A DNA stretch of 37,608 nt from Lachnospiraceae bacterium TWA4 (GCA_000875945.1 JPZU01000001.1:2047837-2085444); one strand, 5' to 3'; positions 1 to 8,684 are shown, counted from the stretch's first letter. The notes: a model not told the origin generated them from the sequence alone. Program-made: numbers and translations.

Positions 1-1
1 T

Positions 2-1063
2 TTTATAGAAAAAGTGAAAGATTTAGGCATTGAATATTTATTACAGACTATGGTTATGGATATTAGTGCTGATAAAGTAGTTACTGCTATGAACCGTACG
101 GATGGAATGTTTGAAGTTCAGGCTAAGGCAGTCATCTTAGCTATGGGTTGTAGAGAACGTTCAAGAGGTGCTTTAAATATTCCAGGTTATAGACCAGCAG
201 GAATTTTTTCAGCAGGTACTGCACAGCGTCTTGTAAATATGGAAGGCTATATGCCAGGACGTGAAGTAGTTATTTTAGGTTCTGGTGATATTGGTCTTAT
301 TATGGCAAGACGAATGACTCTTGAAGGAGCTAAGGTTAAAGTAGTAGCAGAACTTATGCCTTATTCTGGTGGTCTTAAGAGAAATATCGTACAGTGTCTT
401 GATGACTTTGGTATTCCACTAAAGCTTAGCCATACTGTAGTAGATATTGAAGGTAAGGAACGAGTAGAGGGAATTACTATTGCAAAAGTTGATGACAAGG
501 GTAAACCAATTCCTGGAACAGAAGAACACTACACTTGTGATACATTATTATTATCTTGTGGCTTAATTCCAGAAAATGAATTGTCAAGAGGAATTGGCAT
601 TGATATGAGTCCAGTGACCTCTGGACCCCTAGTAAATGAAAGTTTACAAACGAATGTAGAAGGAATTTTTGCTTGTGGTAATGTTTTACATGTTCATGAC
701 CTTGTAGATTTTGTTTCTGAAGAAGCAGCTGCAGCTGGTAAAAATGCTGTAAAATATATTAATGATGGAATGAAATCTGTAGAAACAAAAGAAGTAAAGA
801 TTGTTCCAGAAAGTGGGGTTCGTTATACAGTTCCTGTTACTGTGCATCCAGAAGTGATGAATGATGAGATGATTGTTCGCTTTAGAGTTGGAGCAGTTTA
901 TCAAAATCACTATGTGGCAGTTTACTTAGATGGTGAACGAATTCAGCATAAGAAGCGCCAGATTATGGCACCAGGTGAAATGGAACAAGTAAAATTAGAT
1001 AAGGAAACTTTAATGAAGTATCCAAATCTTTCAAAGATTACAATTAAATTAGAGGAAGAATAG
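2..1063 (+). CDS. NAD(P)/FAD-dependent oxidoreductase, 5' partial
   Basis: The reading frame is open to the window edge, so the gene starts upstream; the GTG at 14 is not a credible start because there is no ribosome binding site and the N-terminal FAD-binding fold is missing. What remains (about 353 residues) has a nucleotide-binding glycine motif (VVILGSGDIG) inside the second Rossmann fold of a pyridine nucleotide-disulfide type oxidoreductase. A C-terminal flavoprotein segment follows (motif VEGIFACGNVLHVHD, where the FAD pyrophosphate region of this superfamily normally lies). The last about 90 residues form a beta-rich tail. The next gene, a DUF1667 protein, begins 3 bp downstream. This pair is commonly found beside a GlpA-like glycerol-3-phosphate dehydrogenase in clostridia, so a role as an electron-transfer subunit of anaerobic glycerol-3-phosphate oxidation is likely, though inferred. 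The substrate cannot be read from this fragment. Confidence 0.85.
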   Translation, partial: FIEKVKDLGIEYLLQTMVMDISADKVVTAMNRTDGMFEVQAKAVILAMGCRERSRGALNIPGYRPAGIFSAGTAQRLVNMEGYMPGREVVILGSGDIGLIMARRMTLEGAKVKVVAELMPYSGGLKRNIVQCLDDFGIPLKLSHTVVDIEGKERVEGITIAKVDDKGKPIPGTEEHYTCDTLLLSCGLIPENELSRGIGIDMSPVTSGPLVNESLQTNVEGIFACGNVLHVHDLVDFVSEEAAAAGKNAVKYINDGMKSVETKEVKIVPESGVRYTVPVTVHPEVMNDEMIVRFRVGAVYQNHYVAVYLDGERIQHKKRQIMAPGEMEQVKLDKETLMKYPNLSKITIKLEEE

Positions 1064-1065
1064 AA

Positions 1066-1425
1066 ATGACAAAACAAGAACTAATTTGTATTGGTTGTCC
1101 TATGGGTTGCCCTCTGACCGTAGAAATGGAAGGCAAAGAAGTTAAAAGTGTTGCAGGATATACTTGTAAACGTGGAAAAGTTTACGCAGAAAAAGAAGTA
1201 ACCAATCCAACGAGAATTGTTACAAGTACTGTGAAAGTAATTGGAAGTAGTTTAACAGCCATGGTTTCTGTAAAAACCAAAGAGGATATTCCAAAGGGCA
1301 AGATTTTTGAATGTGTACAGGCTCTTAAAGGGTTAACTGTACAGGCTCCTGTAGCAATTGGAGATGTGATTTTAGCAAATGTCGCAGGAACTGGCGTAGA
1401 TATTATTGCAACAAAAAATGCATAG
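1066..1425 (+). CDS. DUF1667 domain protein, cysteine-rich partner of the upstream flavoprotein
   Basis: A 119-residue protein starting 3 bp after the upstream stop, so translationally coupled to the flavoprotein. The N-terminus carries Cys8, Cys11, Cys15 and Cys34 (C-x2-C-x3-C spacing plus a distal Cys in YTCKRG), the arrangement of a small iron-sulfur or metal-binding module. The rest is a compact beta-rich domain. DUF1667 proteins are typically the last gene of GlpA-like/FAD oxidoreductase clusters in clostridia. A plausible role is an electron-transfer subunit, by analogy with GlpC, but that is inference. A terminator follows directly, so this is the operon's last gene. Confidence 0.85.
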   Translation: MTKQELICIGCPMGCPLTVEMEGKEVKSVAGYTCKRGKVYAEKEVTNPTRIVTSTVKVIGSSLTAMVSVKTKEDIPKGKIFECVQALKGLTVQAPVAIGDVILANVAGTGVDIIATKNA

Positions 1426-1443
1426 GATGAAGTATGATTGAAT

Positions 1444-1481
1444 AAAAGGATTTTCTCTGTATTGGAGAAAGTCCTTTTTAT
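1444..1481 (+). terminator. Rho-independent terminator of the flavoprotein/DUF1667 operon
   Basis: AAAAGGA-TTTTCTC pairs with GAGAAA-G-TCCTTTT around a short loop and runs into T-rich sequence. It lies 19 bp after the DUF1667 stop codon. Confidence 0.8.
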
Positions 1482-1518
1482 TATATGTAATTTAATGTAA
1501 AAAATAAATAAAATATAC

Positions 1519-1547
1519 TTGATTTTAACATATATATTTGATAAAAT
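1519..1547 (+). promoter_or_regulatory. Sigma-A-type promoter for the DUF4143 ATPase gene
   Basis: TTGATT at 1519-1524 and TAAAAT at 1542-1547 are separated by 17 bp. They lie about 30 bp upstream of the start codon at 1579, with a GAGGGAG ribosome binding site between. Confidence 0.5.
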
Positions 1548-1578
1548 ATAGCAATAATAATCAATGAGGGAGTATTGA

Positions 1579-2874
1579 ATGTATCGAAAAATTTTAGATT
1601 ATTTAAAAGAATGGAAAGATAGTGATTATCGAAAACCTTTAATTTTACAAGGAGCTAGACAAGTAGGTAAAACGTATTCAATCTTAGAATTTGGACGAAC
1701 ATATTATGAAAATGTTGCTTATTTTAATTTTGAAACGAATCCCAAATTAAATGAAACATTTAAAGAAAATATTAGTCCTAGTTACTTAATTCCCATTTTA
1801 TCTCATATATCAGGACAGACAATTGTTAGAGAAAAAACATTAATTATATTTGATGAAATCCAACTTTGTGAACGAGCATTGACTAGTTTAAAGTATTTTT
1901 GTGAAGATGCGCCAGATTATCATATTATTGTAGCTGGCAGTTTGTTGGGAGTAGCAGTAAATAGAGAAACATTTTCTTTTCCAGTCGGAAAGGTTGATAT
2001 AAAAACCCTTTATCCAATGGATATAGAAGAATTTATGTTAGCCTGTGGTGAACAAGTTCTTGTAGAACAGATTAAAAAAAGTTTTGAAACAGACTCACCT
2101 CTTCCAACTGCACTACATGATTTAGCAATGACCCTTTATCGTCAATATTTAGTGGTTGGAGGAATGCCAGAATGTGTTTTACAATTTATTAATACAAAGG
2201 ATTATATACTTGTTCGACATACACAAGATACAATTCTTGCAAGTTATCTTAATGATATGAGTAAATATAATACAAATAATGAGATTAAAAAAACAAGACT
2301 TGTATATGATAACATTACGGTTCAGTTATCCAAAGCAAATACGAAGTTTCAGTATAAACTGATTAAAAAAGGAGGTAGAGCCTCTGAATTTGAAAATGCT
2401 ATTGAGTGGTTATGTTTATCGAGTATTGTATCACAAATCTATAAAGTAGAACAAATTAAAAAACCTCTTGAAGATTATAAAGATATTGATGCTTTTAAAA
2501 TATATGCATCTGATCTAGGATTGCTTTGTGCAAAAAAAGATTTAGCAGCAAATGATATTCTTTATATGGTTGATGAGCTTAATGATTTTAAAGGTGGAAT
2601 GGCGGAAAATTATGTTCAAGTTCAGTTGACTATTAATGGATATCGTACGTATTATTGGGAATCAAAGCGTGGAGCAGAGATTGATTTTATTATACAAAGA
2701 GACGGAAATTTGATTCCTATTGAAGTAAAATCAGCTGATAATACTAGGGCTAGAAGTTTGAAATTATATATGGAAACTTATAAACCTGCATATGCAATTA
2801 AAATTTCATCAAAAAATTTTGGATTTGAAGATGGTAAAAAAAGTATTCCTCTTTATGCGACTTTTTGTATATAA
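1579..2874 (+). CDS. AAA ATPase with C-terminal DUF4143 domain
   Basis: A 431-residue protein with an AAA_14-type ATPase domain at the N-terminus: Walker A GARQVGKT near residues 25-32 and Walker B LIIFDEIQ near 93-100, followed by a sensor-like VAGSLLG. The C-terminal third contains the DUF4143 region with a nuclease-like core (WESKRGAEIDFI, then PIEVKSAD), recalling the D/E-x-K signature of the PD-(D/E)xK fold. The start is supported by GAGGGAG about 8 bp upstream. Members are numerous, often multicopy and sporadically distributed in gut Firmicutes and archaea, and no cellular role is firmly established. The gene stands alone behind its own promoter. A second ATPase of a related but distinct type (DUF234) lies at 22127. 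Confidence 0.85.
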   Translation: MYRKILDYLKEWKDSDYRKPLILQGARQVGKTYSILEFGRTYYENVAYFNFETNPKLNETFKENISPSYLIPILSHISGQTIVREKTLIIFDEIQLCERALTSLKYFCEDAPDYHIIVAGSLLGVAVNRETFSFPVGKVDIKTLYPMDIEEFMLACGEQVLVEQIKKSFETDSPLPTALHDLAMTLYRQYLVVGGMPECVLQFINTKDYILVRHTQDTILASYLNDMSKYNTNNEIKKTRLVYDNITVQLSKANTKFQYKLIKKGGRASEFENAIEWLCLSSIVSQIYKVEQIKKPLEDYKDIDAFKIYASDLGLLCAKKDLAANDILYMVDELNDFKGGMAENYVQVQLTINGYRTYYWESKRGAEIDFIIQRDGNLIPIEVKSADNTRARSLKLYMETYKPAYAIKISSKNFGFEDGKKSIPLYATFCI

Positions 2875-2932
2875 TATTGGGTTAATTGTGTTAAAAAATA
2901 AAATCATTATAAAAAACGATTGGAGGCTAATT

Positions 2933-3634
2933 ATGCTTGAAACAAAAGAAATTTCAAAGCGATATGGCAGTAATAATGCCATTGACAATCTGTCAATGAA
3001 TTTAAAAGAAGGGCATATCTACGGAATGTTGGGACCTAATGGAAGTGGTAAGTCTACATGGATGAAAACAGTAGCTACCTTTATTGTTCCAGATAAGGGA
3101 CAAATTTTATTAAATGGGATTCCAGTAGGAGTAGAGACTAAGAAGCATATTGCGTATATGTCAACAGAACCATTCTACTATAATTACATGAAGATTCAAG
3201 ATGTTGGAAAATATTATGAAGACTTTTTTGAAGATTTTAATATGAAGCGCTTTGAAGCATTGGTAGAAAAAATGAATTTGGATATGAAAATGAAAGTGCG
3301 TTCCTTATCATCAGGTATGGCTGCGAAACTAAAAATTGCAGCAACACTTTCAAGACGTGCTAAGGTATATCTATTGGATGAACCTTTTAATGGAATTGAT
3401 CTTTTAGCTAGAGATGAGATTGTAAAAATGATTTTAGAGAGTGCAAGTCCAGATAATATCATGGTTATCTCTAGTCACATGGTTGAAGAGCTTGAAGAAA
3501 TTGCTGATTCTGTTTTGTTTATTCGTGAAGGACATCTAGTTCTTGGGGGAAAAGTTAAAGAACTTATAGAGACAAAGGGAAAATCAGTAGCTGACCTTTA
3601 CCGAGAAATCTATAGCGAGAGCGAAATGCAATAA
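2933..3634 (+). CDS. ABC transporter ATP-binding protein (YtrB-like)
   Basis: A 233-residue ABC ATPase. Walker A is GPNGSGKST near residues 35-43. The signature is LSSGM in place of the usual LSGGQ. Walker B is VYLLDEPFNG and the switch histidine is in VISSHMVEEL. I chose the ATG at 2933 because GGAGG lies 8 bp upstream and the family N-terminus (MLETKEISKRYG) begins there; the frame is open for another 47 codons upstream without a ribosome binding site. It forms a two-gene operon with the permease at 3649 (14-bp gap). The small size and partner are typical of type-2 exporters related to the Bacillus YtrB/BcrA group. The substrate is unknown. Confidence 0.9.
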   Translation: MLETKEISKRYGSNNAIDNLSMNLKEGHIYGMLGPNGSGKSTWMKTVATFIVPDKGQILLNGIPVGVETKKHIAYMSTEPFYYNYMKIQDVGKYYEDFFEDFNMKRFEALVEKMNLDMKMKVRSLSSGMAAKLKIAATLSRRAKVYLLDEPFNGIDLLARDEIVKMILESASPDNIMVISSHMVEELEEIADSVLFIREGHLVLGGKVKELIETKGKSVADLYREIYSESEMQ

Positions 3635-3648
3635 CGGAGGAAAATGAT

Positions 3649-4500
3649 ATGCTACATTTAATGAAATACGAATTTTTAAAACAGAGGACATCAAAATATC
3701 TGTTGATTGGATTTTTATTAGTTTGTGAATTTACATTTTTAATTGGAACATTTACAGAAAATGAATCACCTATTATCCTCTCTGTTACAGGTTTAATTTT
3801 TACATCCATTTCAGGTTATCTTATTATAGCAGTAGAAGCCATTTGGACTTATTATGGAGATATGAAGGAAAAGAGAGGCTATATGCTCTTTATGACACCA
3901 CACAGTGAGTATTCAATTTTAGGCAGCAAGCTTTTGATGGGATTTTTAACTATTATTCTCTGGAATGTTTTAATTGGCTTGCTTGCATTTGGTGATATTA
4001 CATTGTTGATGACAAAAAGTGGAGAGATCGGAGAGGTCATGGAAATCGTTCAAGAGGGTTTGAAAGAGTTTTTAGGGTTAGATATAAGCTGGCTAACAGT
4101 TTCCATGTTTGTTCTTCAGAGAATTTTTAACTGGACATCTATGGTTACCTCTGCATTTCTTGCAATTACCATCAGTATGACTTTTTTAAATCAGATTAGA
4201 ACAAAAGGGCTTATTAGTTTTATCCTCTATATTGTCATTAATATGATTCCGGAAAAAGTACAAGAACTTTTACAGTCTGTTTTTGGAATTGTAACAGATG
4301 AAACAGTGGTCAACAGCATAGAAAATGGAGGATTATCGGTTACCTTTGCAGAGGATGGTATGACAGTATGGTATAATACCTATCTCACTGCTGGAATTGC
4401 CGTAGTATTTTCAGTGATTTGTTTTTGCATTACGGGTTTAATTTTAAGAAAAAATTGTCATTATAAATTTTTTCTTGACAACTCCATTCCTAGATGTTAG
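3649..4500 (+). CDS. ABC-2-type transporter permease
   Basis: A 283-residue integral membrane protein with about six hydrophobic segments: residues near 18-36, 42-64, 92-118, 150-176, 182-202 and a last one near 245-270. It starts with MLHLMKYEF, a usual beginning for ABC-2 permeases, and has a GGAGG ribosome binding site. It follows the ATPase gene and is the membrane half of the same exporter. No substrate-binding protein is encoded, which fits an exporter. The promoter for the next transcription unit lies inside its last codons (4475-4503). Confidence 0.85.
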   Translation: MLHLMKYEFLKQRTSKYLLIGFLLVCEFTFLIGTFTENESPIILSVTGLIFTSISGYLIIAVEAIWTYYGDMKEKRGYMLFMTPHSEYSILGSKLLMGFLTIILWNVLIGLLAFGDITLLMTKSGEIGEVMEIVQEGLKEFLGLDISWLTVSMFVLQRIFNWTSMVTSAFLAITISMTFLNQIRTKGLISFILYIVINMIPEKVQELLQSVFGIVTDETVVNSIENGGLSVTFAEDGMTVWYNTYLTAGIAVVFSVICFCITGLILRKNCHYKFFLDNSIPRC

Positions 4501-4503
4501 TAT
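4475..4503 (+). promoter_or_regulatory. Promoter of the PTS operon, inside the end of the permease gene
   Basis: A consensus TTGACA at 4475-4480 and TAGTAT at 4498-4503 are separated by 17 bp. Predicted transcription start is around 4510, just ahead of the antiterminator-like hairpin at 4515 and the terminator at 4537, which is the expected layout of a LicT/GlcT-controlled leader. Confidence 0.65.
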
Positions 4504-4514
4504 AAAGAAAATAG

Positions 4515-4550
4515 TGTGTTACTTGTGATAAAAAATAAGGCATTAACTAT
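4515..4550 (+). promoter_or_regulatory. Ribonucleic antiterminator (RAT)-like hairpin, GlcT/LicT type
   Basis: The leader holds GTGTTACTTG, a spacer, then AAGGCATTAAC. This matches the shape of BglG/SacY/GlcT targets (GTTACTG ... AGGCAT). GTTA at 4518-4521 pairs with TAAC at 4544-4547, and CTT at 4522-4524 pairs with AAG at 4537-4539, leaving the internal loops typical of RATs. Its 3' half is the 5' arm of the terminator at 4537-4603, so the two folds exclude each other. The matching antiterminator protein is encoded at 6937-7772. Class assignment is by pattern recognition. Confidence 0.7.
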
Positions 4551-4603
4551 GTATAAATATTATTAATTTTTATTAGGATATTTATGCATGTTAATGCCTT
4601 TTT
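4537..4603 (+). terminator. Leader terminator of the PTS operon
   Basis: A very long stem: AAGGCATTAAC (4537-4547) pairs perfectly with GTTAATGCCTT (4590-4600). After a one-base bulge it continues as ATGTATAAATAT with ATATTTATGCAT (one G-U pair), about 23 bp in total, ending in TTT. It lies between the promoter and the PTS start codon and shares its 5' arm with the RAT-like hairpin. It should also stop transcription coming from the ABC operon. Confidence 0.8.
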
Positions 4604-4657
4604 GGGATAGATTAGTACCTCATTAACATTCATAGTATCCAGAAAAGGAGAGATCTT

Positions 4658-6821
4658 ATGAAAGACAAGATTTTTGGTTGTACTTCAAAGAATTGGTCGA
4701 AGCTTTATGCTCCCAATTGCTATCTTGCCAGTAGCAGGTTTATTACTCGGACTTGGTAGTTCATTTACAAATGCTACCACAATTGCAACCTATCACTTAG
4801 AAGGAATTTTAGGAGAGGGAACAGTTCTTCACAGTCTTCTAATTATTATGAATCAGGTAGGTAGTGCAATTTTTAGTAACTTGCCCATTATATTTGCTTT
4901 GGGTGTTGCCATTGGTATGGCTAAGAAAGAAAAAGAAGTTGCAGCTTTATCTGCACTTATCGCTTTCTTTGTTATGCATACGTCAATTAATGGTATGTTA
5001 CAGATTACAGGAGACCTTCTTCCAGATGGAAGTATCTCCCCAGATGTATTAGGAGGAACTATTTCTTCTGTATGTGGAATCCAAACCCTAGAAATGGGTG
5101 TATTTGGTGGTATTATTGTAGGCCTTGGTGTTGCAGCGCTTCACAACCGTTTCTACAAGATTCAGCTTCCAAATGCATTATCATTCTTTGGTGGTTCTAG
5201 ATTTGTACCAATTATTTCAACCCTTGTTTATATGTTTGTGGGTATTTTAATGTACTTTGTATGGCCAGTGGTACAGGGCGGTATTTATTCACTTGGTGGA
5301 TTAGTTACAGGTACAGGATTCTTTGGAACATTAGTATTTGGTATTATCAAACGTGCGTTAATTCCATTTGGTCTTCACCATGTATTTTATATGCCTTTCT
5401 GGCAGACAGCTGTTGGTGGAACTATGGAAGTTGCAGGTCAGATGATACAAGGTGGTCAGAACATCTTCTTTGCACAGTTAGCAGACGCTGCAAATGTTAC
5501 ACACTTTAGTGCAGATGCAACAAGATACTTCTCTGGTGAATTTATCTTCATGATTTTTGGTTTACCAGGTGCAGCTTTAGCAATGTATCGTACAGCAAAA
5601 CCTGAAAAGAAACGTCAGGCAGGTGGTTTATTACTTTCTGCTGCATTAGCATCTATGTTAACCGGTATTACAGAGCCTATCGAATTCTCATTCTTATTCG
5701 TAGCACCTATGTTATTTGGTGTTCAGGTTATCTTAGCTGGTAGTGCATATATGATTGCTCATATGTTAAATATTGCAGTAGGTCTTGCTTTCTCAGGTGG
5801 TTTCCTTGATTTATTCCTATTTGGTATCTTACAGGGAAATGGAAAGACTAGTTGGTTACGCATTATTCCTTTAGGTATTATTTACTTCTTATTATACTAC
5901 TTTATCTTTACAATCTTAATTAAGAAGTTTGACTTAAAGACTCCAGGTCGTGAAGATGATGACGTAGAAACTAAGCTTTATACAAAAGCTGATGTCAATG
6001 CTAGAAAAGAAGCAGGAAATGCAGCAGCTAGTGGAGAAGATGCATTAAGTGAAACCATTACTAAAGGTCTTGGTGGTAAGAAAAATATTTCTGATGTAGA
6101 CTGTTGTGCAACTAGACTTCGTATTACAGTAAATAAACCAGAATTAGTCAATGATGCACTATTAAAATCAACAGGTGCTTCAGGTGTTGTTCACAAAGGA
6201 CAGGGTGTACAGGTTATTTACGGACCACATGTAACTGTTGTAAAATCAAACTTAGAAGATTATTTAGAAACTGCTCCTAATGAGGAATATGTATCTACAA
6301 ATGAAGTAGAAACAGCTAAAGAAGAAGTTAAGAGCGATAACAGCAATAAAAAAGTTGTAAAGACTTTAACTATTTACAGTCCTGTAACAGGTGTTGCAGA
6401 TGACTTAGTAAATGCACCAGACGAAGCATTTGCTAGTAAAATGATGGGTGATGGTGCAATCGTAACTCCAGAAGATGCAACAGTTTATGCTCCAGAAGAT
6501 GGTGAAGTAGGATTTGTCTTTGATACCAAACATGCGATTGGATTCCAGACAGATAGCGGTCTTGGATTATTACTTCACATGGGTATTGATACAGTGAAAT
6601 TAAATGGTGAAGGATTTACAGTTTTAGTTGAAGCAGGACAAAAGGTTAAGAAGGGTGAACCATTGATGAAATTAGATATTCCTTATCTTAAGGAACACGC
6701 TCCATCAATCGCTTCTCCAGTGCTTTGTACTGAATTAGAAGACAATCAGACAGTTCGTCTTTTAGCAAAAGGACAGGTTAAAGCTGGAGATGCATTATTT
6801 GCCGTAGACTTCTTAGAGTAA
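4658..6821 (+). CDS. ptsG: PTS glucose/GlcNAc-family transporter, enzyme IICBA (frameshift in codon ~7-8)
   Basis: About 720 residues with the full IIC-IIB-IIA order. The IIC membrane domain covers about the first 420 residues, with the signature GITEPIEF near 335. IIB has its phospho-cysteine in DCCATRLR near 480. IIA starts near 567 and has its phospho-histidine in LLLHMGID near 639. It imports and phosphorylates a hexose, glucose or N-acetylglucosamine by family; the sequence does not decide which. The ATG at 4658 has a strong GGAGAG site, but its frame leaves the gene after about seven codons. Dropping one T in 4671-4679 joins it to the long frame and restores the family N-terminus (KIFGVLQRIGRSF). 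Without that, translation would need a TTG at 4674 with no ribosome binding site. The gene sits behind a RAT/terminator leader and ahead of its antiterminator. Confidence 0.9.
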
Positions 6822-6833
6822 TATAATGTGATG

Positions 6834-6910
6834 GTTACAGTTTACACGTTGGCGCGTTATCTCAAAGGATGAAAATGTCTGATGAAAATAGCGTGAGTGT
6901 GAACAGTAAT
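6834..6910. repeat. Imperfect palindromic intergenic repeat, copy 1
   Basis: The left end GTTACAGTTTACAC and right end GTGTGAACAGTAAT are inverted relatives, and the inner GGCGCG...AGCGTG continues the pairing. It is about 77 bp long and occupies most of the gap between the PTS gene and the antiterminator gene. Related copies are at 7784-7843 and 32806-32863. It could work as a small mRNA hairpin, but has no T-run. Confidence 0.65.
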
Positions 6911-6936
6911 ATGTGATGTGAACTTGGAGGAGAAGG

Positions 6937-7772
6937 ATGTATAGAATCACAAAAGTATTAAATCATAATGCAATTATTTGTGTAGAGTCAGAGGGAACTG
7001 ATGAATGTTTGATTTTGGGAAAGGGTATTGGATTTGGCAAAAAGTTGCCGAGCGTATCGAACCTACCAAAGAAGCAACAGTTTATGCATTGCAAAAACAA
7101 ACTGAACGAGGGAATGCAAAAACCCTAGCAACTTCTGTAGCTCCTGAATTTTTGGAAATTGCAAATATGCTTTTAAAAGAAGCAAAAGATACTTTTGGAA
7201 AAGTGGATTCTAACATCCTTTTTCCTATGGCTGACCACATTGCATTTGCTATTAAGCGTATGCAAAGTGGAGAAAAAATTAGCAATCCCTTAACTGAAGA
7301 CATACGAGTGCTGTTTCATGTAGAATTTAAAATTGCATTACAGGCGAGAACTATCATTGAACACCAATTTGGCGTAGTGATGGATGATGATGAGATTGGG
7401 TATATTGCATTGCATATTCATTCTGCAATTGAAGATGAAAAAGTTTCTCAGTCCATGCAGATGGCAAGAGCTGTCAGACAGTGTATTTCTTGGGTGGAAG
7501 AAGAGACTGGAAAACAAATAGATATTGCCTCACTTTCGTATAATCGACTGATGAATCATATAAGGTATATGGTTGCAAGAGCATTAAATGGTGAACAGCT
7601 AAAAGTTAGCATGAATGACTATATGATTGTAAAGTTTCCAAAAGCTTATCAAATTTCACAGACGATTTGTGACCAAATTGCTCATGATTTAAAGCATGAG
7701 GTGGCTGAAATTGAAATTGGTTATTTGGCAATGCATATTGCTCGTGTGTTAGATGAAGAAACGAAAGAATAA
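6937..7772 (+). CDS. BglG/LicT/GlcT-family transcription antiterminator (frameshifted near residue 35)
   Basis: About 278 residues if repaired. The N-terminus (MYRITKVLNHNA, then LILGKGIGFGKK) is the CAT RNA-binding domain. Two PTS-regulation domains follow, with conserved histidines in ADHIAFAI and ALHIHSAI (PRD1) and MNHIRYM and AMHIARVL (PRD2). The CAT domain and the rest lie in different frames; adding one A to the A5 run at 7039-7043 gives GKKVAERIEP and joins them. Taken literally, the product from the internal ATG at 7005 would lack RNA binding. The start at 6937 has GGAGGAGAAGG upstream. The family binds a RAT in the leader of its target and prevents termination when the PTS substrate is present. 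The target is almost certainly the adjacent IICBA leader (4515-4603). Confidence 0.88.
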
Positions 7773-7783
7773 ATTAGCAGACA

Positions 7784-7843
7784 TTACAGTTCACGCATTA
7801 GCACGCTACCTTGAATGATGAAAATGGCGTGGTGTGAACAGTA
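7784..7843. repeat. Imperfect palindromic intergenic repeat, copy 2
   Basis: TTACAGTTCACGC at the left and GGTGTGAACAGTA at the right are inverted, with an internal GCACGC/GGCGTG pairing and the shared core GATGAAAATGGCGTG (compare GATGAAAATAGCGTG in copy 1). It starts 12 bp after the antiterminator stop codon and abuts the element at 7852. Confidence 0.65.
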
Positions 7844-7851
7844 GCTAGGAG

Positions 7852-8212
7852 GTTACTGTTCAAGGGTACTATAGCCTCCCTCTTGAGGGAGGTGGCTGCG
7901 AAGCAGACGGAGGGAGTATTTTTAGAAAATCTTCCGTCGAATAATTTATTCGAAGAAAATCCTGATGAATATTTCGGTGCTCAACTTGTATTTTTAGAAA
8001 ATCTTCCGTTGAATAATTTATTCCTAACAATATAATACATTTAAAACGATATAGTATCCGTGTACTCCCTCAGTCGGCTTTAGGCATCAGGACTCCGCCT
8101 GCTTAAGGCATCAGGACTCCGTCAGCTACGCTGACACCTCATGCCAAGTTGTCACCTCATGCCAACCGACAGCTCCCTCAAGAGGGAGCCTGAGCAATGT
8201 TTGAACAGTAAC
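7852..8212. mobile_element. MITE-like element, 361 bp, with terminal inverted repeats
   Basis: GTTACTGTTCAA at 7852-7863 is the exact inverse of TTGAACAGTAAC at 8201-8212. After a few unpaired bases the arms continue with CTCCCTCTTGAGGGAG on the left and its counterpart CTCCCTCAAGAGGGAG on the right. The octamer GCTAGGAG lies directly outside both ends (7844-7851 and 8213-8220), as expected for a target-site duplication. No open reading frame of note lies inside, so it is non-autonomous. Caution: the repeat at 7784 also ends in TGAACAGTA next to GCTAGGAG, so the flanking repeat may be part of a longer imperfect direct repeat (TGAACAGTA, 0 or 2 bp, GCTAGGAG). The transposase family is not identifiable. 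Confidence 0.6.
7916..8023. repeat. Direct repeat pair of 36 bp inside the MITE-like element
   Basis: The 36-bp unit at 7916-7951 recurs at 7988-8023 with a single C/T difference; each begins GTATTTTTAGAAAATC. The first copy contains the near-palindrome CGAATAATTTATTCG. The period is 72 bp. No function is evident. Confidence 0.75.
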
Positions 8213-8215
8213 GCT

Positions 8216-8241
8216 AGGAGACTGAAAAGTCTCCTTTTTTT
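8216..8241 (+). terminator. Terminator of the PTS/antiterminator transcription unit
   Basis: AGGAGACT, loop GAAA, AGTCTCCT, then a run of T. It lies just beyond the MITE-like element, whose apparent insertion left the hairpin intact but pushed it more than 350 bp further from the antiterminator stop codon. Confidence 0.85.
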
Positions 8242-8252
8242 ATAAAAATGTC

Positions 8253-8281
8253 TTGACAATCAAACTATTTGATGTTATAAT
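8253..8281 (+). promoter_or_regulatory. Promoter of the trp operon
   Basis: A perfect TTGACA (8253-8258), a 17-bp spacer and a perfect TATAAT (8276-8281), immediately upstream of the T-box leader. This is the strongest promoter match in the window. Confidence 0.85.
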
Positions 8282-8289
8282 CATGAGCA

Positions 8290-8684
8290 ATTCAAAACAA
8301 TTTAATTTATTAAACCGTTGAAGCGGAGATAACGGTGATAGATCTTGTACAGAGAGCCTGTGATGCTGAGAGTCAGGCCAATCCCGAGTCATCAAATGGA
8401 CCGCTGAGGGTGTAGTCAAAGGATAAGAGTTTATTGTTATTTTATGGTGAATAGTTGATAAATAATTATCTGAGTATTCTGCAACGTGTTGGCATACGTT
8501 AGTTGTCGGGGATATGTTGGTATCCTGCTAAGTGCGCAGGTCATTCTGCGAATCAAGGTGGCACCGCGAAGAAGCTATAAATATACACAAGTGTATATGA
8601 GTATATATAAGTATATCTGTAAGTTCATTCGTCCTTGGTAAAGTGTATGTATTTTACACTTTATCAAGGACGTTTTTCTTTTAT
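8290..8684 (+). promoter_or_regulatory. Tryptophan T-box riboswitch leader with terminator
   Basis: The T-box sequence AAGGTGGCACCGCG is at 8555-8568. It is followed by an intrinsic terminator at 8630-8684 (CGTCCTTG...CAAGGACG arms extended by AAAGTGTA/TACACTTT, then a T-run). Upstream, stem I has the AGAGAG bulge region (8351-8356) and a specifier loop in which TGG (8397-8399, context AAATGGACC) is the tryptophan codon. Uncharged tRNA-Trp is expected to pair with TGG and with the T-box bulge, stabilising the antiterminator, so the operon is read when tryptophan runs short. The specifier agrees with the downstream trp genes. Confidence 0.93.

Noticed and set aside
7861-8240. A small gene in the 380 bp between the antiterminator and the trp promoter
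   Set aside because: No frame with a ribosome binding site; the space is explained by palindromic repeat elements and a terminator.
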